A stretch of 43,521 bases of DNA, taken from the NCBI GenBank assembly GCA_029975415.1, contig JARKPE010000118.1, positions 1 through 43,521 of the forward strand, in the 5' to 3' direction. Both the position numbers and the translations under genes were made by a program. Positions within the stretch are counted from its first letter, which is position 1; each line of letters opens with the position of its first letter. Source of the DNA: Dysgonamonadaceae bacterium (lineage in GTDB: Bacteria > Bacteroidota > Bacteroidia > Bacteroidales > Dysgonomonadaceae). Shown piece by piece: positions 18,606 through 27,307 of this stretch. The notes beneath the pieces were generated by a model. The model had not been told where the DNA came from. It saw only the letters and a program-made list of their open reading frames with translations, and made no database searches.

Positions 18606-18631
18606 AAGGTAGAACGGACATAAGACAAATA

Positions 18632-18676
18632 AACCGTCAGAAATGTTTGGAGATAACGCTTCTGACGGTTTATTAT
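18632..18676 (+). terminator. terminator of dapA
   Basis: AACCGTCAGAA (18632-18642) pairs exactly with TTCTGACGGTT (18660-18670), an 11-base stem, followed by TATTATTT. Confidence 0.7.
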
Positions 18677-18798
18677 TTAGTCTTCATTCCTGAAATACTC
18701 AAACGGAGACACATCTGTTTACGGAGAAAATCGGCTCAGAAAAATTTTTAGCAATTAAAAAACTTGTTTTTCGTATTTCTCCTCACCAAATAAATTCG

Positions 18799-18806
18799 TA
18801 CTTTTG
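18799..18806 (+). promoter_or_regulatory. -7 element of the M13 peptidase promoter
   Basis: TACTTTTG is a full TAnnTTTG match. It overlaps the first base of an upstream in-frame GTG (18806), which therefore cannot be the start; the ATG at 18839 lies 32 bases downstream. Confidence 0.55.
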
Positions 18807-18838
18807 TGGTTGAGTATTTGAAAATCATCCTTTTAAAA

Positions 18839-20872
18839 ATGAAACCACATTTTTTATTATTAATGCTGTTGACTATGACAATGTTAGGCAATTGTTCGCA
18901 GAACAACACCTCAGAACAAAAGCAAGACTTGAATCTTGCAAATCTCGATACTACAGTAGCACCTGGCGCAGATTTTTATCAGTATGCCACAGGCGGTTGG
19001 CAAAAAGCCAATCCCATACCCGACGAATATTCACGCTATGGCACTTTCGACAAATTGCGAGAAGAAAACCAGAAACAAATAAAGGAGCTTATCGAAGAGC
19101 TCAGTAAAAAAAACAACGCCTTTGGTTCGAACGCACAAAAGGTTAGTGATCTGTATAAAATGGGAATTGATAGTGTGAAATTGAATGCTGAAGGAGCAGC
19201 GCCTATCAAACCTTTTCTTGAAGAAATTGCGACTGCCAATACCGAAAAAGAAATTATACGGCTCATAGCTAAAATCGGGAAATATGCATCAAATCCATTT
19301 TTCGGTTTTTATGTAGGGCCTGACGACAAAAACAGCAGCATGAATATTGCTCAACTCGCCCAATCGGGTATAGGATTGGGAGATCGAGAATATTATCTGG
19401 CCGATGACGAACATTCTAAAATGCTGCGAGACGAGTACCGGAAATTGATAAATACACAATTCAAGAATGCAGGATATAGCGACGCTGATGCTGCAAAAGC
19501 CTCGTCAGTTGTAATGAAAATCGAAACACAATTGGCCGAATCACATATTACGAAAGAGATGCGTCGCCTACCGGAACTTAATTATCACAAATATCTGGTA
19601 AGCGAGCTAAACGAGAAAGTTGCCCAATTTGATTGGGCATACTATCTGGAACAAGTAGGGGCCGCTAATGCCGACAGTATAAATGTTTCGCAAATAGAAC
19701 CCGTCAGACGCGCCATTCAGCTTATCCACACAGAACCTATCGATCACATCAAAGATTATTTAAGCTGGAAAGTCATCAACTCCGCTGCTAATTTCCTGAG
19801 CGACGAGTTCGTGAATGCTAATTTCGAATTCTACGGAAAAAAGATGAGTGGGAGCAAAGAACTTCGCCCCCGATGGAAACGTAGTATTGACGCTGTCAAC
19901 AATGCCTTGGGTGAAGCCGTTGGTCAATTGTATGTCGAAAAATATTTTCCTCCTCAGGCCAAAGATCGTATGCTTCAACTTGTCGAAAATCTCAAAATAT
20001 CTTTGGCTGAGCGTATCGATAATCTTGAATGGATGAGCGACACAACAAAATCCAAAGCCCACGAAAAATTGGCCGCATTTATCGTAAAAATCGGATATCC
20101 GGATAAATGGAAAGACTATACATCACTGGAGATAAAAGAGGATTCGTATTGGGCAAATATGATGCGTGCCGCCGAATATGAGTACAACGATATGATCAAA
20201 GATCTCAATAAGCCGGTTGACAAAACAAAATGGTATATGACGCCTCAAACGGTAAATGCATACTACAACCCCTCTTCCAATGAAATTTGCTTTCCGGCAG
20301 GCATTCTTCAACCCCCATTTTTTTATATGAACGGCGATGATGCCATCAACTACGGAGGTATCGGAGTTGTGATAGGCCACGAAATGACTCACGGATTCGA
20401 CGATCAGGGTCGAAAATTCGACAAGGAAGGAAACCTTACCGACTGGTGGACGCCCACAGATGCTACTCAGTTTGAAAAAAGGGCAAAAGTACTGGTGGAT
20501 TTTTATGACAACATCGTAGTGATTGACACTGTTCATGCTAACGGTACTTTTACGCTTGGCGAAAATATTGCCGATCAAGGAGGATTGCAGATAGCGTATA
20601 ACGCGTTTCTGAAAACCGAACAGGCGAAACAAAACAAGAAAATTGACGGATTTACTCCGGCTCAACGCTTTTTCCTTTCCTATGCACTTTTGTGGGCAGG
20701 AAACGTGCGCGACGAAGAGATTCTTCGTCTCACAAAACTCGACCCACATTCGCTCGGTAAGTGGAGAGTAAACGGAGCGCTGCCGCATATTGATGCATGG
20801 TACGAAGCTTTCGACATTAAGGAAACCGATCCGATGTATATTCCAAAGGAACAACGTGTTGCTATCTGGTAA
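18839..20872 (+). CDS. M13-family (neprilysin/PepO-like) zinc metallopeptidase, lipoprotein
   Basis: 677 residues. A lipoprotein signal MKPHFLLLMLLTMTMLGNC is followed by the M13 N-terminal half (PGADFYQYATGGWQKANPIP) and the catalytic half. The latter has VNAYYNPSSNEICFPAGILQ, the zinc site IGHEMTHGFDD (His514, Glu515, His518) and GENIADQGG (Glu575, third ligand). It ends PKEQRVAIW, where M13 enzymes usually have CRVW. It cleaves oligopeptides at the cell surface or in the periplasm. PgPepO of Porphyromonas is a related enzyme. The start is fixed by the promoter position. Confidence 0.94.
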   Translation: MKPHFLLLMLLTMTMLGNCSQNNTSEQKQDLNLANLDTTVAPGADFYQYATGGWQKANPIPDEYSRYGTFDKLREENQKQIKELIEELSKKNNAFGSNAQKVSDLYKMGIDSVKLNAEGAAPIKPFLEEIATANTEKEIIRLIAKIGKYASNPFFGFYVGPDDKNSSMNIAQLAQSGIGLGDREYYLADDEHSKMLRDEYRKLINTQFKNAGYSDADAAKASSVVMKIETQLAESHITKEMRRLPELNYHKYLVSELNEKVAQFDWAYYLEQVGAANADSINVSQIEPVRRAIQLIHTEPIDHIKDYLSWKVINSAANFLSDEFVNANFEFYGKKMSGSKELRPRWKRSIDAVNNALGEAVGQLYVEKYFPPQAKDRMLQLVENLKISLAERIDNLEWMSDTTKSKAHEKLAAFIVKIGYPDKWKDYTSLEIKEDSYWANMMRAAEYEYNDMIKDLNKPVDKTKWYMTPQTVNAYYNPSSNEICFPAGILQPPFFYMNGDDAINYGGIGVVIGHEMTHGFDDQGRKFDKEGNLTDWWTPTDATQFEKRAKVLVDFYDNIVVIDTVHANGTFTLGENIADQGGLQIAYNAFLKTEQAKQNKKIDGFTPAQRFFLSYALLWAGNVRDEEILRLTKLDPHSLGKWRVNGALPHIDAWYEAFDIKETDPMYIPKEQRVAIW

Positions 20873-20915
20873 ATCAGTTTTTAGGATATAACTAATTGAT
20901 TTTTTAATAATAATT

Positions 20916-21521
20916 ATGTTTTCTGGAATCGTAGAAGAAGCTGCAACTGTAGTTGCAATCAACAAAAATAAAAGTAATCTCGATATTACACTTACCTGCT
21001 CGTTTGTCAACGAATTGAAAGTTGATCAGAGCGTGTCACATAACGGCGTATGCCTCACGGTAGTAAAAATAGAAGATAACACCTACACCGTTACTGCAGT
21101 ACAAGAGACGCTTGATCGTTCAAATCTCCGACTATTAAAGCCAGGCAGCAAAGTTAACATAGAACGAAGTGTGATGATGAATGGCCGACTGGACGGCCAC
21201 ATTGTGCAGGGGCATGTAGATCAAACCGCTGTATGTACGGATGTAGTGGAAGCCGACGGAAGCTGGTACTACACATTTGAATATGTTTTCGACCTGGAAA
21301 TGGCAAAGCGAGGATATTTAACTGTGGATAAAGGGTCTGTAACCGTAAACGGAGTGAGCTTGACGGTGGTGAACCCCACCGATAATAGCTTTTCTGTTGC
21401 AATAATACCCTACACGCACGAGCTCACCAATTTCTACGAAATAGAAAAAGGTTCTGTTGTAAACATCGAATTCGATATTATTGGAAAATATATCAGCCGA
21501 TTGATGGCTTTTCGGTCGTAA
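20916..21521 (+). CDS. ribE: riboflavin synthase, alpha subunit
   Basis: 201 residues made of two lumazine-binding repeats. The first starts MFSGIVEEAATVVAI with SHNGVCLTVV; the second has LDGHIVQGHVDQTA, SVTVNGVSLTVV and IPYTHELTNF. It dismutates two 6,7-dimethyl-8-ribityllumazine molecules into riboflavin. The other rib genes are not near. It lies 43 bases after the M13 gene with no clear promoter, and 24 bases before the nitroreductase, which as an FMN enzyme family would use its product after conversion. Confidence 0.95.
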   Translation: MFSGIVEEAATVVAINKNKSNLDITLTCSFVNELKVDQSVSHNGVCLTVVKIEDNTYTVTAVQETLDRSNLRLLKPGSKVNIERSVMMNGRLDGHIVQGHVDQTAVCTDVVEADGSWYYTFEYVFDLEMAKRGYLTVDKGSVTVNGVSLTVVNPTDNSFSVAIIPYTHELTNFYEIEKGSVVNIEFDIIGKYISRLMAFRS

Positions 21522-21545
21522 AATGGATTCTCAAAATTTATTCTT

Positions 21546-22109
21546 ATGAATATTCAAGGAGCGGAATTTTTAGAATTTGTAAAGACCAGACAAAGCGATC
21601 GTGCATTTGACCCCAACCGTCAGGTAGAAAAAGAAAAGCTCGATCGAATCATCGAGGCCGTGCGTTATGCACCTTCGGCTTGCAATGCCCAGCCATACCA
21701 TCTGATCGTGGTGGATGATCCGGAACTAAAAAACAAAGTTGCTGACGCAACATCTACTCGTGTGTTGGGTCTCAATCATTTTACAAAACAGGCGCCTGTT
21801 CACATTTTGATGGTAGAAGAAAAGGTTAATTTGTCCTCCGGACTAGGAGGTTGGATCAAGCAAAAGGATTACGCGCAGCTCGATTTGGGTATTGCCGCAG
21901 CACACATGGTTCTCGCTGCGCATGCCGAAGGATTGGGATCGTGTATTTTGGGTTGGTTCGACGAAAAGAAAATGCGACAACTTCTCAACATTCCCGACTC
22001 AAAGCGTGTTTGGCTCGATATCGTAATCGGATATAGTACTCAGCCACTGCGTCCAAAAAAAAGAAAACCGATAGATCAAATCCTGACACGAAATGGTTAT
22101 CAGAAATAA
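21546..22109 (+). CDS. nitroreductase-family protein
   Basis: 187 residues. FVKTRQSDRAFDPNRQVEKE, RYAPSACNAQPYHLIVVDD and LDLGIAAAHMVLAAHAEGLG followed by SCILGWFDE match the FMN-binding nitroreductase fold. Members transfer hydride from NAD(P)H to nitro, quinone or other acceptors; the physiological substrate is not predictable. It follows ribE closely, which fits a flavin enzyme, but functional linkage is inference. Confidence 0.9.
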   Translation: MNIQGAEFLEFVKTRQSDRAFDPNRQVEKEKLDRIIEAVRYAPSACNAQPYHLIVVDDPELKNKVADATSTRVLGLNHFTKQAPVHILMVEEKVNLSSGLGGWIKQKDYAQLDLGIAAAHMVLAAHAEGLGSCILGWFDEKKMRQLLNIPDSKRVWLDIVIGYSTQPLRPKKRKPIDQILTRNGYQK

Positions 22110-22240
22110 AAAAATATCGTTTTCGGTTCGATCGATTTGGAAGGAATTCACATGTTGTTACCGCTACTCGCATTTCGACACTATGTCCGTTTATAAATAT
22201 TAAACTTTAGTCTTTTTAACAACAAGACTAAGCCAATTTG

Positions 22241-22271
22241 TTGGTTACAAGCCAAAAATGTGTCATCTTTG
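22241..22271 (+). promoter_or_regulatory. promoter of the outer-membrane protein gene
   Basis: TTG at 22241-22243, 20 bases, CATCTTTG at 22264-22271 (one mismatch to TAnnTTTG). It lies inside an upstream extension of the reading frame and so supports the start at 22334. Confidence 0.55.
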
Positions 22272-22333
22272 CAGTTCGAAAAATACATTCGGGACAGAAC
22301 TCGCAGGGTATTGTGTTTTATTTGCAAAACAGA

Positions 22334-23656
22334 ATGAAGAAAGTAATAAAAAGCCTCTTTCCGCTCCTTACATTATGGGCATTCGCCTCCACGGCCTTTG
22401 CGCAACAGGTTGGCACCAATTCACTCTACAGTCGCTATGGCTATGGAAAACTTTCGAGTCCTGCAATCGGCGCTTCGGAGGCGATGGGGGGGATTAGCTA
22501 CGGATTGAGAAGAAGTCAAGAAGTAAATCCGGGAAACCCTGCTTCGTACTCAAGCCTCGATACCCTTACTTTTGTTTTCGACTATGGAATTTCCGGACAC
22601 TACTCCATTTATTCGGACGGATCGAACAAGCAAAATATCTACAATGGAAATCTGGATTACGTAGCCATGCAATTTCCTCTGATTGGCAAGGTTGCCGGAA
22701 GTTTTGGATTGCTTCCATATTCAAAAGTTGGTTATTCTTTTGGTCGTGAGCAATCCACTACCGATTTCACCTATCAAGAGATTTATAGTGGATCCGGAGG
22801 ATTGAGTCAGGTATATGGAGGAATAGCTTGGAAATTGTTTAAGTTTGCATCTATCGGAGCGAATGTTTCTTACCTTTTTGGGAACATTGAACACACGCGT
22901 CAGCTTCCACTGATTAATTCGAACTCTCTTGCGCGGATTAAAACCGATAAATTCAGGTTCAGCGATGTGAAATTTGATTTCGGGCTTCAGCTTACTCATC
23001 CGCTCAGTAGAGAAGAGTCGATCACGATGGGGCTCGTTTATTCGCCTAAAATAAATTCAGAGTCAACGATATATCCTTACGACAGATTGATCAATTCATC
23101 GGGGCAAGTAACTCAACTATTGAAAACCGATACACTTTCACATCAAAGCTTTCAGCTTCCAAATACGTTCGGAGCAGGTATATCGTATCAAAACAATAAT
23201 TTGCTGGTAGGGATTGATGGTTTATACCAGACATGGAAGGATATGCAATACCCTGACTACCTCGATGGAATGACTTCCGAAACAAGATTCAATAACAGAT
23301 ATCGATTTAGCGCGGGAGCCGAATATGTAAACAATCCTCTCAGCAGAAACCTGTTGCAGCGGATACGTTTCAGAGCCGGTTTTTCTTTTGCCAATTCATA
23401 TAACAATGTAAATATTTACCATCCGACCAATTCGTCTCCTGTGGGAACTGATGGATTTAAGGAATATGGAGTGAATGTTGGTTTTGGTATTCCATTCAGG
23501 GACATGTATAACGGGAGGGTATCTCTGCTGAATATTGGATTTGGGTATTCATTGCTCGAACCCAATGCAACGTATATGATCAAAGAAGAAGTTTTTAAAA
23601 TCAGCTTGAGCATGAGTATCAATGAATTGTGGTTCTTTAAGAGACAATTCGAATAA
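22334..23656 (+). CDS. outer-membrane beta-barrel protein (FadL-like)
   Basis: 440 residues from the ATG at 22334. Signal peptide MKKVIKSLFPLLTLWAFAST, then AFA before Gln. The mature part starts with NSLYSRYGYGKLSSPAIGAS and NPGNPASYSSLDTLTF, followed by many alternating beta strands up to the end (ELWFFKRQFE, aromatic near-terminal residues). It resembles the FadL/OmpP1-type barrels seen in Bacteroidota, but the exact family and substrate are not certain. It leads a run of envelope genes (TPR protein, lptC, CNNM, PpiD-like). Confidence 0.75.
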   Translation: MKKVIKSLFPLLTLWAFASTAFAQQVGTNSLYSRYGYGKLSSPAIGASEAMGGISYGLRRSQEVNPGNPASYSSLDTLTFVFDYGISGHYSIYSDGSNKQNIYNGNLDYVAMQFPLIGKVAGSFGLLPYSKVGYSFGREQSTTDFTYQEIYSGSGGLSQVYGGIAWKLFKFASIGANVSYLFGNIEHTRQLPLINSNSLARIKTDKFRFSDVKFDFGLQLTHPLSREESITMGLVYSPKINSESTIYPYDRLINSSGQVTQLLKTDTLSHQSFQLPNTFGAGISYQNNNLLVGIDGLYQTWKDMQYPDYLDGMTSETRFNNRYRFSAGAEYVNNPLSRNLLQRIRFRAGFSFANSYNNVNIYHPTNSSPVGTDGFKEYGVNVGFGIPFRDMYNGRVSLLNIGFGYSLLEPNATYMIKEEVFKISLSMSINELWFFKRQFE

Positions 23657-23732
23657 CGATTTGAAAAAATCGAGAATAAACAAACAATCGAAAATAAAAA
23701 ACTTCTGAATGTACATTTTTTTTGTAACCTAA

Positions 23733-23762
23733 TTGATCCTAAGAAATTATCTTTTAATTTTG
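23733..23762 (+). promoter_or_regulatory. promoter of the TPR-lptC-CNNM run
   Basis: TTG at 23733-23735, 19 bases, TAATTTTG at 23755-23762: a full match. The leader to the ATG at 23856 is about 87 bases and ends in AAAGGAAAAA, a fair ribosome-binding site. Confidence 0.65.
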
Positions 23763-23855
23763 CATTCAATTGATACGTAACTAAAAATTAAACTTTTCTT
23801 TTTGCTAAATGTCTAAAAAGAAATCGGTAAAACAAATTAAAAACAAAAGGAAAAA

Positions 23856-25217
23856 ATGAAAAAATTATTATTATCCGGTCTTCTTGTTATAGTTGCCATA
23901 GGAATAGCCAGCGCACAGAAACCAGGCTACGACCCGAAAGTTCCATATGGTCGTGGGGAGGACAGCGTTAAATGTCTCATGAATTTGAGTTTGTTACAAA
24001 CTTCAGTAAAAGCATCTGCCTTCAAAGATGCAGTTGCCCCCTGGACATACACATACGAAAACTGTCCGGCGGCAAGCAAGAATATTTACATCTATGGACC
24101 CCGCATCTTCAAAGCATTATATGCGCAAGAAACGGATCCCGCAAAAAAGCAAGCTTTGCTCGACAAAATCATGGAAATCTATGACACACGACTTAAATAT
24201 TTCGGAGCAGAGGAAGGAAAGTCGAAAATCATCGCATACAAAGTATATGATTACATGGAATTAATGGGCGAAAAGGCCGATTCAAAATTCGTATATGAAG
24301 GATTGAAAGAAGCCATCGAGGAGGCTAAAGACAAAATGGAACCTTCGGATGCTTACGGATACTTCATGGCTGCTTCGCTGGTTGAATATCACAAAGACAA
24401 TTCCAAAAAAGAGCAATACCTCAAAGACTATTTCACCGTAACGGGATACGTTGATCAGGCTATAGCCAATGCTAATGCAGCAAACGATAAACAGACTGCC
24501 GAATATCTGGCTACCGTAAAAGAAGGTATTGTTGCCGGATTTGTAAGCAGCGGAGCCGGTGACTGCAAAACGCTTATTGAATATTATGGAGATAAAGTCG
24601 AACCAAACAAGAATGACAAAAAATTCTTAAACGAAGTCATTTCTTCATTGAGTTCTGTAGGATGCACAGAGTCTGACTTATACTTCACTGTAGCCGAATA
24701 TCTTTACAAACTCGAACCTTCGGCTAATGCCGCAGTAGGTTTGGCTAACAGAAGCCTTCGAAACAACGATTACGAGACTGCTATCAAGTATTACAACGAA
24801 GCTGCAAATTTGGAAACGGATAAATCAAAAGCTGCCGAATATCTACTACAGCTTGCGGGAATTTTCTCAAATCAACGCAATTATCCGCGTGCCAGACAAG
24901 CTGCATACGACGCACTGAAATACGATCCCAATAACGGAAAAGCATATATCCTTATTGCTCAATTATATGCCGCATCAGCCGGAAGCATTTTCCAAGAACC
25001 CGAAAAGGCGGGATTGGTGTTTTGTGCCGCTGTAGATAAGTTGCAAAAAGCAAAATCGGTTGATCCTAGCGTAACAGCAGAAGCTAATAGCCTTATAAAC
25101 AAATATTCGGCATACTTTATGGATACAGAAACAGCTTTTATGATGGGAATCAAAGAAGGCCAATCTATATTCATACCGGGTTGGATTGGAGAAAACACTA
25201 CAGTGAGACTAAAATAA
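23856..25217 (+). CDS. secreted TPR-repeat protein
   Basis: 453 residues. Signal peptide MKKLLLSGLLVIVAIGIASA followed by Gln. The middle holds helical repeats; at about 290-380 TPR units are clear (NDYETAIKYYNEAANLETDK, RARQAAYDALKYDPNNGKAY). Before them is a region with several cysteines (CLMNLS, ENCPAAS, GAGDC, GCTESD), possibly disulfide-forming in the periplasm. Similar TPR proteins sit before lptC in Bacteroidales, as far as I recall, suggesting an envelope-assembly role; the function is unknown. Confidence 0.85.
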   Translation: MKKLLLSGLLVIVAIGIASAQKPGYDPKVPYGRGEDSVKCLMNLSLLQTSVKASAFKDAVAPWTYTYENCPAASKNIYIYGPRIFKALYAQETDPAKKQALLDKIMEIYDTRLKYFGAEEGKSKIIAYKVYDYMELMGEKADSKFVYEGLKEAIEEAKDKMEPSDAYGYFMAASLVEYHKDNSKKEQYLKDYFTVTGYVDQAIANANAANDKQTAEYLATVKEGIVAGFVSSGAGDCKTLIEYYGDKVEPNKNDKKFLNEVISSLSSVGCTESDLYFTVAEYLYKLEPSANAAVGLANRSLRNNDYETAIKYYNEAANLETDKSKAAEYLLQLAGIFSNQRNYPRARQAAYDALKYDPNNGKAYILIAQLYAASAGSIFQEPEKAGLVFCAAVDKLQKAKSVDPSVTAEANSLINKYSAYFMDTETAFMMGIKEGQSIFIPGWIGENTTVRLK

Positions 25218-25244
25218 ACAGCCGTGTGATTTATCGAAATTCGA

Positions 25245-25886
25245 TTGAAAAAAGAACAAATAACATACATAAAAGAGACACGACACATAACAATCGCCAT
25301 TATGGCGATTGTTATGTTGCTTTTTTGGACATCGTGCAATAAGAAAGAAGGCGATTTTGTGGATATAAAGTTTGATCCTGAAATTACGCCTACAATGAGT
25401 ACTGAGAGTGTGGTTACTTTCATATCCGATTCAGGGATCACACGCTACAAGCTCATTGCTCAAAAATGGTTAGTTTTCGATAAAGCCAAAGATCCTTATT
25501 GGTATTTTCCGGAAGGACTTTATTTGGAGCGTTTTGATCCTTCGTTTAACATTGAGGCCACCATCATAGCCGACACGGCATGGAATTATACTGCGAAGCG
25601 CTTATGGCGACTGAAGGGGAACGTACATGTTCGAAATATGCAGGGAGAAGAATTTCGCAGCGACGAACTTTTTTGGGATGAAAAGCAGGAGAAGGTCTAT
25701 TCAGACAAATACATCGAAATCAAAAGAGGCGACTCGGAATTAAAAGGTTATGGATTTGAATCGAATCAGGAAATGAACGAATACCGAATTTTTCGGCCTC
25801 ATGATGGCAAAATTCCATTCAAAGATAATCCTCAACCTAACGATTCGATCCCACGTCTTTTAACCACAAATCAGGAGAAACCATGA
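25245..25886 (+). CDS. lptC: LPS export protein LptC
   Basis: 213 residues from the TTG at 25245. An ATG at 25302 (residue 20) is an alternative that would cut into the membrane segment. The N-terminus is one hydrophobic segment ending LLFWTSCNKK, possibly a lipoprotein site. The body is the LptC beta-jellyroll: DSGITRYKLIAQKWLVFD, YFPEGLYLERFD, AKRLWRLKGNVHVRN and EEFRSDELFWDEKQEKVYSD. With LptB2FG and LptA it passes lipopolysaccharide across the periplasm. Its stop overlaps the start of the next gene. A 33-base palindrome spans codons 14-25. Confidence 0.88.
   Translation: MKKEQITYIKETRHITIAIMAIVMLLFWTSCNKKEGDFVDIKFDPEITPTMSTESVVTFISDSGITRYKLIAQKWLVFDKAKDPYWYFPEGLYLERFDPSFNIEATIIADTAWNYTAKRLWRLKGNVHVRNMQGEEFRSDELFWDEKQEKVYSDKYIEIKRGDSELKGYGFESNQEMNEYRIFRPHDGKIPFKDNPQPNDSIPRLLTTNQEKP
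25285..25317. repeat. 33-base palindrome in the 5' part of lptC
   Basis: Arms ACATAACAATCGCCAT (25285-25300) and its exact reverse complement (25302-25317), with one central base. It lies within the codons of the hydrophobic N-terminus. As RNA, a 16-pair stem with almost no loop would fold less tightly at the tip; as DNA it could be a dimeric-protein site or a cruciform. Confidence 0.75.
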
Positions 25887-27166
25887 CATATTTATCAGAA
25901 ACTATCTGCCGGTTGATAATATCTATCTCGGTATGGCTGCTCATCTCCATTACCGAGACGGCTTTTGTTGCATCGGACAAAATGCGTTATGTGCTCGATA
26001 AGAAAAACAATGGGGTTTTTAACCATACGCTCAATGCCATTTATAATCATCCCCGTCAATTTTTAACAACCCTCGTTTTCGGCAATATCATTTTGCTCGG
26101 ATGGATAATTTATCTCTTCATCGAGATTCTCGACCCTGTTTTGATGACTTTTGCTCTTATGAAAAGAGAAGCGGTTAGGTATTTTTTTATTATTGTGGTT
26201 ATTTCATTGCTGGCTATTACTGCTAATCAACTCATTCCGAGAATGATCCTGAAAAAAAACACTAATAGGTGGATAAAAACCTTTGCTATTCCGGCCTTTC
26301 TATATTATATTTTAATATATCCGCTGACACGAGCTTTTATTCAAGTTTCTCGTTTTCTGTTGAAAATTTTTGGATGTTCCGTCAAGCCGATCAAAAATGT
26401 AATTTTTAACGAAAAAGAGATTGATTCGTATGTGAAACTGAACATTGAAGATATACCCAATGACAACGGCATAGATACTGACGTGAAGATTTTTCGCAAT
26501 GCTCTCGATTTTTCAACCAAACGGGTGAAAGATTGCATGATTCCGCGAGCCGATATCGTTGCCGTGAGAAACGGCACGAACGCCGAAATATTGAAAGAAA
26601 AATTTATCGAGACAGGGCTTTCACGTATTCTTGTCTTCGAAGACAATATCGACAATATTATCGGTTATATTCATATCTGGGAATTATTTAACGATCCCAA
26701 AAATTGGACCAAAAAAATTACGCCGCTCACCTTTGTCCCTGAAAGTATGCCGGCAAAAAAGCTCATGAAAGATCTCATGCAACAACATAAAAATATGGCG
26801 GTAGTGGTTGACGAATTTGGCGGCACCTCCGGCATTGTAACTCTCGAAGATTTGGTTGAAGAAATTTTTGGCGATATCTATGACGAATACGATACAAAAA
26901 GTCGTTTTTTGAAGAAGGAAAATGACAACGAATATGTTCTTTCGGGCAGAATGGAGATCTCTCAAGTTAATGAGATTCTGGAATTGGATCTACCCCAATC
27001 CGACGAATATAGCACCATCGCCGGAATGATACTTCACTATGCACAACGTTTTCCCAAAACGTATGAAACCATAGATATCGGAAAGTTCAGTTTCCAAATA
27101 CTGAAAGTTACGGCCAGAAAAATCGAAGTTGTTAGATTAAAGGTAAACAGCCCGAAAAAAGAGTAG
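25883..27166 (+). CDS. CNNM/CorC-HlyC family membrane protein
   Basis: 427 residues. Membrane segments at the N-terminus (about residues 10-30, 60-80, 90-115, 130-150) form a DUF21/CNNM part. Two CBS domains follow (MIPRADIVAVRNGTNAEILK; MAVVVDEFGGTSGIVTLEDL with VEEIFGDIYDEYD) and a C-terminal CorC_HlyC domain (YVLSGRMEISQVNEILELDL). The family is linked to Mg2+ or cobalt efflux; 'hemolysin' in old annotations is not supported for it. The ATGA overlap with lptC suggests translational coupling. Confidence 0.9.
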   Translation: MTYLSETICRLIISISVWLLISITETAFVASDKMRYVLDKKNNGVFNHTLNAIYNHPRQFLTTLVFGNIILLGWIIYLFIEILDPVLMTFALMKREAVRYFFIIVVISLLAITANQLIPRMILKKNTNRWIKTFAIPAFLYYILIYPLTRAFIQVSRFLLKIFGCSVKPIKNVIFNEKEIDSYVKLNIEDIPNDNGIDTDVKIFRNALDFSTKRVKDCMIPRADIVAVRNGTNAEILKEKFIETGLSRILVFEDNIDNIIGYIHIWELFNDPKNWTKKITPLTFVPESMPAKKLMKDLMQQHKNMAVVVDEFGGTSGIVTLEDLVEEIFGDIYDEYDTKSRFLKKENDNEYVLSGRMEISQVNEILELDLPQSDEYSTIAGMILHYAQRFPKTYETIDIGKFSFQILKVTARKIEVVRLKVNSPKKE

Positions 27167-27307
27167 AGTTTTTTCACCGACAACTGTAGCCTCTATTACT
27201 TTTTCCTCTAAAAAATAGATTTTATCTGCTTTATTTTTACTAACTTCGTGCCCTTGATTGAAACAGCATAAATTTTAACGATACTTTCTTAAACATTATT
27301 AGCATAA

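Noticed and set aside
20123-21010. Long open frame on the minus strand (about 295 codons)
   Set aside because: It lies opposite the M13 peptidase and the start of ribE, both certain genes, and its protein is Cys/His/Phe-rich without any domain.
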